Assembly (NCBI RefSeq): GCF_001424945.1
Contig: NZ_LMCW01000003.1
Location: forward strand, 19,677-83,676
Direction of reading: 5' to 3'
Origin: Rhizobium sp. Root1203
Lineage (GTDB): Bacteria; Pseudomonadota; Alphaproteobacteria; Rhizobiales; Rhizobiaceae
Length of the DNA stretch: 64,000 nucleotides
Made by a program: the position numbers and the translations under genes. Within the stretch, counting starts at the first letter, position 1. Every line of letters starts with the position of its first letter. Positions 28,771 to 36,324 of the stretch are shown here, piece after piece. The notes beneath the pieces are model-generated. The model worked only from the letters and a program-made list of their open reading frames with translations, did no database searches and was not told the origin of the DNA.

Positions 28771-29070
28771 TCAGCCGGGCAGGCGGTCGGCCAAAACCTC
28801 GGGGCGTTTTATTTGAGGCGGTGTCTCAAAAAGTTCCCCCGCTCGTGCCATCAGCGCCGCCGCCACTTTACCGCTCAGGTGTGCCTGCCTGCCGGGTTCA
28901 TTGTCAAAGGCATCGAAGATCGCAAATGTACTGTTGTCGTAGCGTACCGCGAACCAAGCGATCGTGTCGGGTTCGGCGGCCACCAGCGCCTGGGCGCTCG
29001 TCAGGAATTGCGCGACCTCGTCTTCCTTGCCGGCTTTGGCTTTGAGTTCGTAGAGAGCAAGTTTCGTCAT
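28771..29070 (-). CDS. Antibiotic biosynthesis monooxygenase-fold protein (putative quinol monooxygenase)
   Basis: The protein is 99 aa from MTKLALYELKAKAGKEDE, preceded by AGAGGAGACGACG. The dimeric alpha/beta barrel pattern shows in LYELKAKAGKEDEVAQFL, TIAWFAVRYDNSTFAIFDAF and HLSGKVAAALMA (ABM domain). Small ABM proteins oxidise quinols or act without cofactors; the substrate is unknown. An upstream in-frame extension is not supported. Confidence 0.8.
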   Translation of the reverse strand: MTKLALYELKAKAGKEDEVAQFLTSAQALVAAEPDTIAWFAVRYDNSTFAIFDAFDNEPGRQAHLSGKVAAALMARAGELFETPPQIKRPEVLADRLPG

Positions 29071-29151
29071 CGTCGTCTCCTCTTTGCGCGCCTGTGCCCG
29101 AGCGCAACCTACCACCAACTCGCGACAGGATTGAATGACTCGACAATGCGC

Positions 29152-29182
29152 CAAAAGAAAAGGCCGGGCAAAACCCGGCCTT
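29152..29182 (-). terminator. Terminator of the rplM-rpsI operon
   Basis: On the minus strand AAGGCCGGG pairs with CCCGGCCTT around a 5-base loop, followed by TTTTCTTTT. It starts 28 bases after the rpsI stop. Confidence 0.9.
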
Positions 29183-29209
29183 CGCAATTCCCGTATTCTC
29201 GGTAAGCGA

Positions 29210-29677
29210 TTAACGCTTGGAGAACTGGAACGAACGGCGGGCCTTGGCCTTACCGTACTTCTTACGCTCGACAACACGGCTGTCGCGGGTCAGGAAGCCA
29301 CCCTTCTTCAGAACCGGGCGCAGGCCTGGTTCGAAGTAGGTGAGTGCCTTGGAGACGCCGTGACGAACGGCACCGGCCTGGCCGGAAAGACCGCCGCCGG
29401 CAACCGTCGCGATGATGTCGAACTGGCCGTCACGGGCAGCCGCAACGATCGGCTGACGCAGAATCATCTGCAGAACCGGGCGCGCGAAGTATTCCGTGAA
29501 TTCCTTGCCGTTGACGACGATCTTACCGGAGCCCGGCTTGACCCAAACGCGGGCAACGGCGTTCTTGCGCTTGCCGGTCGCATAGGAACGGCCAAGCGAG
29601 TCGACCTTACGGACGTGAACCGGAGCAGCTGCTTCGGAAGACGTGCCGAGATCCTTCAGGGAGGAGAGGTCAGCCAT
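29210..29677 (-). CDS. rpsI: 30S ribosomal protein S9
   Basis: The protein is 155 aa. After a roughly 25-residue N-terminal extension common in alphaproteobacteria it shows [21 protein letters not shown] and ends with [19 protein letters not shown], whose last residues contact the P-site tRNA anticodon. The start is 2 bases after the rplM stop, so translation is coupled. A terminator follows. Confidence 0.97.
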   Translation of the reverse strand: MADLSSLKDLGTSSEAAAPVHVRKVDSLGRSYATGKRKNAVARVWVKPGSGKIVVNGKEFTEYFARPVLQMILRQPIVAAARDGQFDIIATVAGGGLSGQAGAVRHGVSKALTYFEPGLRPVLKKGGFLTRDSRVVERKKYGKAKARRSFQFSKR

Positions 29678-29679
29678 TC

Positions 29680-30144
29680 TTAGGCGCTCCTTACATTCTT
29701 TTTGTTCAGCTTGGCAACGTCGAGGGCGACGGGCTGCTGTGCTTCGTGAGGATGGTTGGAACCGGCGTAAACGCGGAGGTTCTTCATCTGGCGACGACCG
29801 AGCGGGCCACGCGGAACCATACGTTCAACTGCCTTTTCGAGGACGCGCTCCGGGAAGCGGCCTTCCATGATCTGGCGAGCGGTACGCTCCTTGATGCCGC
29901 CGGCATAACCGGTGTGCCAGTAGTAAACCTTGTCGGAATACTTCTTGCCGGTGAATACGACCTTGTCGGCGTTAATGACGATAACGTTGTCGCCATCGTC
30001 GACGTGAGGCGTAAAGGTAGCCTTATGCTTGCCACGCAGACGCATAGCGATAACAGAAGCGAGACGGCCAACGACAAGCCCTTCGGCGTCGATGATCACC
30101 CACTTCTTCTCCACCTCTGCAGGCTTCTGGGAGAAGGTTGCCAT
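29680..30144 (-). CDS. rplM: 50S ribosomal protein L13
   Basis: The protein is 154 aa from [19 protein letters not shown]; the longer open frame upstream runs through the leader and is rejected. Conserved blocks are [29 protein letters not shown] and [21 protein letters not shown]13 is an early 50S assembly protein. It is the first gene of the rplM-rpsI operon, with a clear promoter and a structured leader upstream. Confidence 0.97.
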   Translation of the reverse strand: MATFSQKPAEVEKKWVIIDAEGLVVGRLASVIAMRLRGKHKATFTPHVDDGDNVIVINADKVVFTGKKYSDKVYYWHTGYAGGIKERTARQIMEGRFPERVLEKAVERMVPRGPLGRRQMKNLRVYAGSNHPHEAQQPVALDVAKLNKKNVRSA

Positions 30145-30225
30145 AGTAGTTACTCTCTTTTGGATCCCTTGACCCGAAGGCGAAAGGGCGTTTCTTGTTG
30201 CTTGATTTGATGGCCAAAGGGCACA

Positions 30226-30254
30226 CCAAAAAGAAAGCAGCCGGGGAAGGCTGC
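30226..30254 (-). promoter_or_regulatory. Attenuator-like hairpin in the rplM leader
   Basis: On the minus strand GCAGCC pairs with GGCTGC around a 6-base loop, followed by TTTCTTTTT. It lies a few bases after the predicted transcription start and about 85-110 bases before the rplM ATG. This is the layout of an early terminator or of a leader bound by a ribosomal protein; neither is proven. Confidence 0.45.
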
Positions 30255-30265
30255 GTTCTGGGGCG

Positions 30266-30294
30266 TGTATAGAAGCAAACGCCGATCCGGTCAA
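30266..30294 (-). promoter_or_regulatory. Promoter of the rplM-rpsI operon
   Basis: On the minus strand TTGACC (30294-30289), a 17-base spacer and TATACA (30271-30266) form a near-consensus housekeeping promoter. Transcription would start near 30259, about 115 bases before the rplM ATG. Confidence 0.75.
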
Positions 30295-30371
30295 TATTGG
30301 CTACCTAGACGGCAAGAAAAACAATCTAGCAAAATCAACATGTTATGTATGTGGTAATTTGATACCTCAAT

Positions 30372-30797
30372 TTATCGCGGCGGAATCGAGTAGGTGACCG
30401 TTGCGTGGGCGACCAGTTCATCGGCGTCCTCCTGAAAAATCGACGCTTCCATGACAGCAAGGCGCTTGCCGAGTTTCAGGATTTTGCAGACGCAGGTGGT
30501 CTGAACCGGCTTTGGCAGGCGCAGAAAATTGATGTACAGGCTGGTCGTGACAGCCAGCGCCACGGGGCCGATATGCGAAAGCACGGCAACGTAAGCCGTG
30601 ACGTCGGCCAGCGTGAACAGGGCAGGGCCCGAAACCGTGCCGCCGGGTCTCAGGTGCCGCTCGGAAGGGTCGAGTCGCATCGAAGCGCGGCCTGGTATGA
30701 TCTCGGTCACGGCAAAGACGCGTCCGTCGGTGTGGATCTGCGGAAAATCGGTCTCCAGAAACCGGTTGACCTCCTCGATCGTCATGACCGGCTGCAT
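30372..30797 (-). CDS. PaaI-family hotdog thioesterase
   Basis: The protein is 141 aa, a single hotdog domain. RHLRPGGTVSGPALFTLADV (about residues 47-66) is the helix-leading segment with the family's HG/Asp-like position, followed by AVTTSLYINFLRLP. Such enzymes hydrolyse acyl-CoA or phenylacetyl-type CoA esters. GAGGAGAAGCG precedes the ATG. It is divergent from the enoyl-CoA hydratase-like gene, so a joint role in acyl-CoA turnover is an inference. Confidence 0.82.
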   Translation of the reverse strand: MQPVMTIEEVNRFLETDFPQIHTDGRVFAVTEIIPGRASMRLDPSERHLRPGGTVSGPALFTLADVTAYVAVLSHIGPVALAVTTSLYINFLRLPKPVQTTCVCKILKLGKRLAVMEASIFQEDADELVAHATVTYSIPPR

Positions 30798-30870
30798 CGC
30801 TTCTCCTCGAAATTGTTCACGGCTTATGGCAGAACTGTTAACACGAAATGGACATTCAGGGAGTTAGACA

Positions 30871-31698
30871 ATGGCCGAAGTCGTATCATTCCGAACGGAC
30901 CCAAGCAAAGCGACCGCGTTGGTGCTCCGCCAGCTTTCCGACGGAATATTGAGGCTGACGCTGAATAATCCGCCCGCCAATGCGCTTTCGATCGCGGTTC
31001 TCGAGACGTTGCTCGGCGAGCTCCAGAAAGCCGGTGAGGACGACAACGTCCGTATCGTCGTCATTGCTTCGACCGGCAATGTCTTTTCCGCCGGCCACGA
31101 CCTGAAGGAGTTGACGGCACATCGCCCCGATCCGGATGGCGGCGTGGCATTCTTCGAGGAAACCTTTGCGCTCGCTGCCGACCTGATGCTGGAGATCACG
31201 CGTCTGCCGAAGCCGGTGGTCGCCGAGATCGACGGACTGGCAACGGCTGCCGGCTGCCAGCTTGTCGCGTCCTGCGACCTGGCGATCTGCACCGATACGT
31301 CCACCTTCTGCACGCCCGGCGTCAACATCGGCCTTTTCTGCTCGACGCCCATGGTCGCCATCTCGCGTGCGGCGCGCCGCAAGCAAGTGATGGAGATGCT
31401 GCTGACGGGTGAGACGATCGATGCTTCGACCGCCAAGGATTTCGGTCTGGTGAATCGCATCGTGCCGAAGCAATACCTCACCCAAGTCGTTACCAAATAT
31501 GCATCCATCATCGCCAGCAAATCACCGCTGACGCTGCGGATTGGCAAGGAGGCTTTCTACCGCCAACTCGAGATGCCGGTCGAGGAGGCCTACAGCTATA
31601 CCGCACAGGTAATGGTCGATAGCATGATGAGCGACGATGCCGAGGAGGGGATCGGTGCCTTTCTGGAGAAGCGGATGCCGGAATGGAGCGGCGAATAG
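30871..31698 (+). CDS. Enoyl-CoA hydratase/isomerase family protein (ECHDC3-like)
   Basis: The protein is 275 aa with the crotonase fold: oxyanion-hole segments SAGHDLKEL (about 73-81) and GLATAAGCQLVASCDLAI (122-139). The two glutamates used for hydration in classical enoyl-CoA hydratase fall at Gln130 and Gly150 here, so ordinary hydratase activity is doubtful. The C-terminal helices are complete. Proteins of this branch are often called ECHDC3-like. GGGAGTTAGACA gives a weak ribosome site. Confidence 0.85.
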   Translation: MAEVVSFRTDPSKATALVLRQLSDGILRLTLNNPPANALSIAVLETLLGELQKAGEDDNVRIVVIASTGNVFSAGHDLKELTAHRPDPDGGVAFFEETFALAADLMLEITRLPKPVVAEIDGLATAAGCQLVASCDLAICTDTSTFCTPGVNIGLFCSTPMVAISRAARRKQVMEMLLTGETIDASTAKDFGLVNRIVPKQYLTQVVTKYASIIASKSPLTLRIGKEAFYRQLEMPVEEAYSYTAQVMVDSMMSDDAEEGIGAFLEKRMPEWSGE

Positions 31699-31773
31699 CG
31701 CGGATAATTCGAGCTCCATGGAGCGAATGGCGGCGGGCGTTTCCATCCGCAGTAGATCGGAACGCCTGCCAGC

Positions 31774-32610
31774 CTAGCCCAGTTTCAAGACCAACCCGCC
31801 GAGGGCGATGATCGCGCCGGCAAGATATCGCCAGCGGCTGGCCTTTTCCTTCAGGACGACGACGGAGATGATCAGCGCGAAGAGGATCGACGTTTCGCGC
31901 AGTGCCGCGACGGTCGCGACCGGCGCTTTGGTCATCGCCCACAGTGCCAGCCCGTAGGATGCGATCGAGCCCGCGCCGCCGATCAGGCCGCGCCACCAAT
32001 TCGCCCGTACATGGATCGCAACGGCATAAGCGCCACGGCGCGAGATAGCCCAGGAAAGCAGCAGCACGGGCGGCAGCAGCGACATCCAGAGCGTATAGGA
32101 CACTGGATTTCCAGAAATTCGCGCTCCGATCCCGTCGACGTAGGTGTAGGTGGCAATCACACAGGCATTGGCAAGTGCCAGGCGTATCGCCTGTCCGCTG
32201 CCTTTGGGCGCTTCGAAAGCAAGGGTCAAGATACCCACGCAAATGGTCACCGTGCCGGCGAGTGTTCCGCCGGAAAGGCTTTCATTCAGGATGAAACCGC
32301 TCGTCGCCGCGATCAGCAGCGGTGCGCATCCCCGCATCAGCGGATAGACCAGGCCAATATCGCCCGCCCGATAGGCTGCGGCGACCAGCTGGAAATACAT
32401 AAACTGAAGGATCGCCGAAGCGCCGATATAGGGCCAGGCGGCCGCGTTGGGAAGCGGCAACAGCGCCAGAAAGGGCAGCGCTGCCACTGCGCCGCCGGCC
32501 GAAATCAGGCTGGCATCGAGGGACTTGTCCGTTCCTGCCTTGATGATCGCATTCCACGTCGCATGCAGCAACGCCCCGAAAAGAACCAGCAGTATGACGG
32601 TGATGGACAA
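31774..32610 (-). CDS. EamA/DMT family transporter
   Basis: The protein is 278 aa with ten hydrophobic segments arranged as two five-helix EamA repeats. Conserved pieces are LHATWNAIIKAG near the N-terminus and YGLALWAMTKAPVATVAALRE in the second repeat. The only available start is TTG at 32610, with a weak ribosome site. Substrates of this family are small metabolites and cannot be predicted. It converges with the crotonase-family gene. Confidence 0.82.
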   Translation of the reverse strand: MSITVILLVLFGALLHATWNAIIKAGTDKSLDASLISAGGAVAALPFLALLPLPNAAAWPYIGASAILQFMYFQLVAAAYRAGDIGLVYPLMRGCAPLLIAATSGFILNESLSGGTLAGTVTICVGILTLAFEAPKGSGQAIRLALANACVIATYTYVDGIGARISGNPVSYTLWMSLLPPVLLLSWAISRRGAYAVAIHVRANWWRGLIGGAGSIASYGLALWAMTKAPVATVAALRETSILFALIISVVVLKEKASRWRYLAGAIIALGGLVLKLG

Positions 32611-33004
32611 GGCGAGGACTACCGGGTGGTGTATTGGAAGGAAGGCTGGAAGCTTGTTACGCCGTCACAGACAAAAAGCAACACCAGGCCAGAAGCGCGG
32701 ATCAAGCAAATGAAGCGATGAAATACAACTCTCAGATGATCATCAGGGTATTCCAAAAGATGCACGTACGCCATGAGCTTTCAATAGAAAGCCCTCATTC
32801 AACCATGAGATGTTTCTAACATACGCGTGAACAAATGTAGACATATACACGATATACAGTGAACATTTGCCTGCCGGGGCCTCGCAATTTTGAGGGGTGA
32901 TGCACGATAGGCACACGTTTGCCAATTCGCGGTTGGTTCCAACGACGATGTGGTTGTGCCGTGCAACCGTTTCTAAGACCTGAAAGTCTCGAAGAGAACA
33001 GCAG
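32611..33004. other. 394-base intergenic stretch with a short inverted repeat
   Basis: I see no gene in this stretch, which is more AT-rich than its surroundings. It holds a 7-bp inverted repeat, CAAATGT (32832-32838) and ACATTTG (32863-32869), around a run of TATAC-like words, and a mini-hairpin near 32880. It lies upstream of the EamA gene and downstream of the secreted cysteine protein gene, both on the minus strand. Confidence 0.4.
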
Positions 33005-33334
33005 TCAAAGCGAATTGTCGGGAATTATGAAAGTCCCGTCCAGGTTGTCTATGTTCTGACAATTGAGGACAGGGCAGTTGGGATTGTCCTTTGTCGGTAT
33101 CCTCGTCCACTCGGCATATTGATTGGCATCGCAGAAACGGCTGTTTCGAATGTAGCGGTCATACAGGGTCATGCCGGCAACGCGCTTCGAGGGATAGCGC
33201 AAGATGACCGCGCCTTCGTTGTGAATCGCCGTACGCGCCTTCTGACACGTCATCGCCTGCGAATTATAGCGGGAGATTGCCAGCGCTGGCGACGCGGCCA
33301 CAACGAAGGCGGTGAAAAGCGCCAGTTTTCTCAT
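33005..33334 (-). CDS. Secreted cysteine-containing protein of unknown function
   Basis: The protein is 109 aa with a signal peptide (MRKLALFTAFVVAASPALA, cleavage about residue 19). The mature part is about 90 aa with four cysteines: SQAMTCQKARTAIHNEGAVI, then SRFCDANQYA and NCPVLNCQN, suggesting two disulfides. GGAGG precedes the ATG. I do not recognise a named family. Likely periplasmic. Confidence 0.65.
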   Translation of the reverse strand: MRKLALFTAFVVAASPALAISRYNSQAMTCQKARTAIHNEGAVILRYPSKRVAGMTLYDRYIRNSRFCDANQYAEWTRIPTKDNPNCPVLNCQNIDNLDGTFIIPDNSL

Positions 33335-33439
33335 CGGGACATCCTCCTTCGTCTTCCTGATGACTATATACGCTGAAACCGGCCGTTGGTTTCAATTGCA
33401 GCTAGATCTAAGTGCGATCACCATTGGGAGAATAGCGAC

Positions 33440-33868
33440 ATGATCCACGATCAATACGACGACAATTATATTCTCGACATCCTGCGTTCGGTAAAGACCA
33501 TCGCTTTGACGGGTGCCTCCCCCAATCCTGCCCGACCAAGCAACGGTGTCATGGGTTATCTGCTGTCACGCGGATATGAGGTTATTCCCGTCAATCCGGG
33601 GCAGGCCGGAAAACACATACAGGGGCAGACGGTCTATGCGCGGCTCGCCGATCTTCCCGTTCCCGTCGATATGGTCGACGTCTTCCGTGCGTCGGAACAC
33701 CTGTCTGAAGTGGTGGACGAGTCGCTTGCCATGAACCCCCGGCCGAAGGTGATCTGGGCGCAGCTTGGCGTTCGCGATGACGCCGCTGCCGCAAGGGCGG
33801 AAGCTGGCGGCATCAAGGTCGTCATGAATCGCTGCCCGGCAATCGAGTATCCGCGCCTTGTCGCATAG
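33440..33868 (+). CDS. CoA-binding domain protein (YccU type)
   Basis: The protein is 142 aa from MIHDQYDDNYILDILRSVK with GGGAGAATAGCGAC upstream. The Rossmann fold has TIALTGASPNPARPSNGVMG near the N-terminus, then VIPVNPGQAGKHIQG and the ending MNRCPAIEYPRL, all typical of the CoA_binding_2 family. It probably binds CoA or a related nucleotide; its biochemical role is unknown. Confidence 0.85.
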   Translation: MIHDQYDDNYILDILRSVKTIALTGASPNPARPSNGVMGYLLSRGYEVIPVNPGQAGKHIQGQTVYARLADLPVPVDMVDVFRASEHLSEVVDESLAMNPRPKVIWAQLGVRDDAAAARAEAGGIKVVMNRCPAIEYPRLVA

Positions 33869-33886
33869 AAGGGGGAAGATTTTTCT

Positions 33887-33900
33887 CGAAACGCGTTTCG
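33887..33900. promoter_or_regulatory. Perfect palindrome upstream of metY, operator-like
   Basis: CGAAACGCGTTTCG is a 14-base perfect palindrome, 80 bases before the metY start and 18 after the preceding gene. Its AACGCGTT centre resembles operators of LacI-type repressors. No such regulator gene is in the window. Confidence 0.45.
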
Positions 33901-33949
33901 GTTGAAACAGATGGAGATTAACTTTTCTAGATCGTCCGCTATGCTCCGG

Positions 33950-33972
33950 CCCATTCGGTCAACCAGAATGGG
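33950..33972 (+). promoter_or_regulatory. Stem-loop covering part of the metY ribosome site
   Basis: CCCATTC (33950-33956) pairs perfectly with GAATGGG (33966-33972). The right arm runs into GGGAGG, the Shine-Dalgarno of metY, so folding could limit translation. The SAM-II core sequence was looked for and not found. Confidence 0.45.
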
Positions 33973-33980
33973 AGGGCTTC

Positions 33981-35264
33981 ATGGCCAATAACGATCCGGG
34001 ATTCAATACTTTGGCAGTGCACGCGGGAGCCAAGCCGGACCCCGCAACCGGCGCGCGCGCGACGCCGATCTACCAGACCACCGCCTACGTCTTCAACGAC
34101 GCAGATCATGCAGCCGCACTTTTCGGCCTGCAGCAGTTCGGCAATATCTACACGCGCATCATGAACCCGACACAGGCTGTGCTCGAGGAGCGGGTGGCGG
34201 CGCTCGAGGGCGGCACGGCGGCTCTTGCTGTGGCCTCTGGCCATGCCGCGCAGATGATTGTCTTCCATACTATTCTGCGGCCGGGCGAGAATTTCGTGGC
34301 CGCCAAGCGTCTTTATGGCGGTTCGATCAACCAGTTCGGCCATGCCTTCGATAATTTTGGCTGGCAGGTCCGCTGGGCCGATCCCGCAGAACCGGCGAGC
34401 TTCGAGAGCCAGATCGACGAAAAGACCCGCGCCATCTTCATCGAGAGCCTTGCGAACCCTGGCGGAACGTTTGTCGATATCGCGGCTATCGCCGAGGTCG
34501 CCCACAAGCACGGATTGCCGCTCATCGTAGACAACACCATGGCCAGCCCCTACCTCATTCGCCCGATCGAACATGGCGCCGACATTGTCGTCCACTCGCT
34601 GACGAAATTCCTTGGTGGTCACGGCAATTCCATGGGCGGCATCATCGTTGACGGCGGCACCTTCGACTGGTCGAAATCCGGCAACTATCCGATGCTCTCC
34701 AGTCCCCGGCCGGAGTACAATGGCGTCGTCCTGCATTCGACCTTCGGGAATTTTGCGTTCGCCATCGCGTGCCGCGTTCTCGGCCTGCGCGATCTCGGTC
34801 CGGCGATATCGCCCTTCAACGCATTCCTGATCCTGACCGGCATCGAGACATTACCGCTTCGTATGCAACGCCACAGCGAAAATGCCGCTGCCGTCGCAAA
34901 ATGGCTGAAAGCCCACAGCAAGATCGCCTGGGTCAACTATGCGGGGCTGGAGGACGATCCGAATCACGCCTTGCAGCAGCGCTACTCGCCAAAAGGCGCA
35001 GGTTCGGTCTTCACCTTCGGCGTCAAGGGCGGCTACGAAGCCGGCAAGTCGCTTGTGGAAGGCTTGCAGCTCTTCTCGCATCTCGCCAACATCGGCGACA
35101 CGCGCTCGCTCGTCATCCATCCAGCATCGACAACGCATCGCCAGCTGACCGACGAGCAGAAGATTGCTGCCGGTGCCGGCCCCGACGTCGTCCGCCTCTC
35201 GATCGGCATCGAAGACGTGAAGGACATCATCGCCGACCTCGAACAGTCTTTCGCAAAGATCTGA
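33981..35264 (+). CDS. metY: O-acetylhomoserine sulfhydrylase (PLP-dependent)
   Basis: The protein is 427 aa of the Cys/Met metabolism PLP family. The PLP lysine lies in VVHSLTKFLGGHGNSMGG (about residues 202-219), and YTRIMNPTQAVLEERVAALE is the N-terminal signature. The length and the long C-terminal domain favour O-acetylhomoserine sulfhydrylase (sulfide to homocysteine) over cystathionine enzymes. GGGAGG precedes the ATG. A cupin gene starts 5 bases after its stop, so the two form an operon. Confidence 0.93.
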   Translation: MANNDPGFNTLAVHAGAKPDPATGARATPIYQTTAYVFNDADHAAALFGLQQFGNIYTRIMNPTQAVLEERVAALEGGTAALAVASGHAAQMIVFHTILRPGENFVAAKRLYGGSINQFGHAFDNFGWQVRWADPAEPASFESQIDEKTRAIFIESLANPGGTFVDIAAIAEVAHKHGLPLIVDNTMASPYLIRPIEHGADIVVHSLTKFLGGHGNSMGGIIVDGGTFDWSKSGNYPMLSSPRPEYNGVVLHSTFGNFAFAIACRVLGLRDLGPAISPFNAFLILTGIETLPLRMQRHSENAAAVAKWLKAHSKIAWVNYAGLEDDPNHALQQRYSPKGAGSVFTFGVKGGYEAGKSLVEGLQLFSHLANIGDTRSLVIHPASTTHRQLTDEQKIAAGAGPDVVRLSIGIEDVKDIIADLEQSFAKI

Positions 35265-35269
35265 GACCA

Positions 35270-35614
35270 ATGGCGAACCACATCACTTTCGACATCGGGG
35301 GCGCCGAACCGGAGTTCGGCGCCCCCGAGGCTGATCGCATCGTTTCCGGCAATCCACAGTTCCAGACCTGGAATCTGGAAGAGGCCGCCGGAGGACTCTA
35401 TGCCGGGATTTGGGAGGCGACGCCGGGCAAATGGCGCATCGCCTATGACGAGTGGGAGTACTTCAATGTACTGTCCGGCCACTCTATCGTCACCGAGGAC
35501 GGTAGAGAGCCCGTTCATCTCCGCGCCGGGGATAGAATGATCCTGAGACCGGGCTTTAGGGGAACATGGGAAGTCATTGAAACGACTCGCAAGGACTATG
35601 TGATCAAGCTCTAG
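35270..35614 (+). CDS. Cupin domain protein (DUF861 / ureidoglycine aminohydrolase-type)
   Basis: The protein is 114 aa. The small beta barrel shows GIWEATPGKWRIAYDEWEYF, NVLSGHSIVTEDG and LRAGDRMILRPGFRGTWEV, which fits the cupin_3 (DUF861) family. The usual metal histidines are largely missing, so an enzymatic role is uncertain. The start is 5 bases after the metY stop; its place in the operon suggests a link to sulfur amino acid metabolism, which is inference. Confidence 0.8.
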   Translation: MANHITFDIGGAEPEFGAPEADRIVSGNPQFQTWNLEEAAGGLYAGIWEATPGKWRIAYDEWEYFNVLSGHSIVTEDGREPVHLRAGDRMILRPGFRGTWEVIETTRKDYVIKL

Positions 35615-35667
35615 CTGGATGCGGCACCCGAGGAGCATTCGCGTACGCTGCGTGCGCGGCGTACGCT

Positions 35668-36174
35668 TTAACTCGGTTCGTCTATCGCCACGCCATTGCC
35701 GGTTGCACCTGCCGCCTTGGCAAAGGCACGGGCAAAATCTGGTGAAGAAATCATATCCATCGTGCGTCGAAGAGCTGCAGAAGCCTCGGTGCCGAATGCC
35801 TTGTCAAAGCGGGCTTGAGCGTCCTGCCAGCGTGCGCTCGCCTCCGTCCATTCCTTGTCGCCCGCTTGCGTCAGGCGTACGCGCTTGACCCGTCGGTCAC
35901 GGACGTCGGGCACCAGCTCGACGAGGCCGTCCCTTATGAGGGGTTTCAGCGTGTGGCCAAGTGCCGAAAGGTCCATCACCATAGCTTCCGCCAGCATCTT
36001 GAGCGGCGTTTCCCCGCCTATCTTGATCTGCGCCAACAGGGTGTGTTGCGTAATCCTGAGACCGCACGGAGCGAGGATATCCTCATACAGTTGGCCAAGT
36101 TGGCGGGACGCACGTTTGAGCGCGCTGTTGCTGCAATAGGTCCATACACCCGGTGCGTCTGCTTTTTCATTCAT
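35668..36174 (-). CDS. MarR-family transcriptional regulator
   Basis: The protein is 168 aa from ATG 36174 (a TTG 16 codons upstream is rejected in favour of the ATG with CGGAGAACTCGAG). The winged helix covers about residues 40-115, with TPLKMLAEAMVMDLSALGHT as recognition region and LVPDVRDRRVKRVRLTQAG as wing. MarR proteins are dimeric repressors responding to small molecules. It is divergent from the short-chain dehydrogenase gene, its most likely target. Confidence 0.88.
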   Translation of the reverse strand: MNEKADAPGVWTYCSNSALKRASRQLGQLYEDILAPCGLRITQHTLLAQIKIGGETPLKMLAEAMVMDLSALGHTLKPLIRDGLVELVPDVRDRRVKRVRLTQAGDKEWTEASARWQDAQARFDKAFGTEASAALRRTMDMISSPDFARAFAKAAGATGNGVAIDEPS

Positions 36175-36207
36175 CTCGAGTTCTCCGCAGGCGATGTCTC
36201 CCCAATG

Positions 36208-36222
36208 TTGACGGTCAGTCAA
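36208..36222. promoter_or_regulatory. Inverted repeat in the MarR/SDR divergent region
   Basis: TTGAC-ggtca-GTCAA lies 34-48 bases upstream of the marR-type start. This size and symmetry suit a MarR dimer. It is a candidate operator only. Confidence 0.4.
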
Positions 36223-36252
36223 TCGTTGCGCCGACTATTTCGAACGTAGCCC

Positions 36253-36281
36253 TTGCACAAGGGATACCGCAGTACCAATAT
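36253..36281 (+). promoter_or_regulatory. Candidate promoter of the short-chain dehydrogenase gene
   Basis: TTGCAC, a 17-base spacer and CAATAT lie 44-72 bases before the ATG at 36325. The -35 and spacing are good, the -10 moderate. The inverted repeat at 36208-36222 lies about 30 bases upstream. Confidence 0.45.
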
Positions 36282-36324
36282 AGTGGCATATACCAGTAAA
36301 TTCCACCAACAAAAGGAAGCCGCA

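Noticed and set aside
33869-33980. Possible SAM-II riboswitch upstream of metY
   Set aside because: The gene context fits, but the conserved 3' GCTAAAA-type element and the matching loop were not found; only a simple hairpin and a palindrome are visible.
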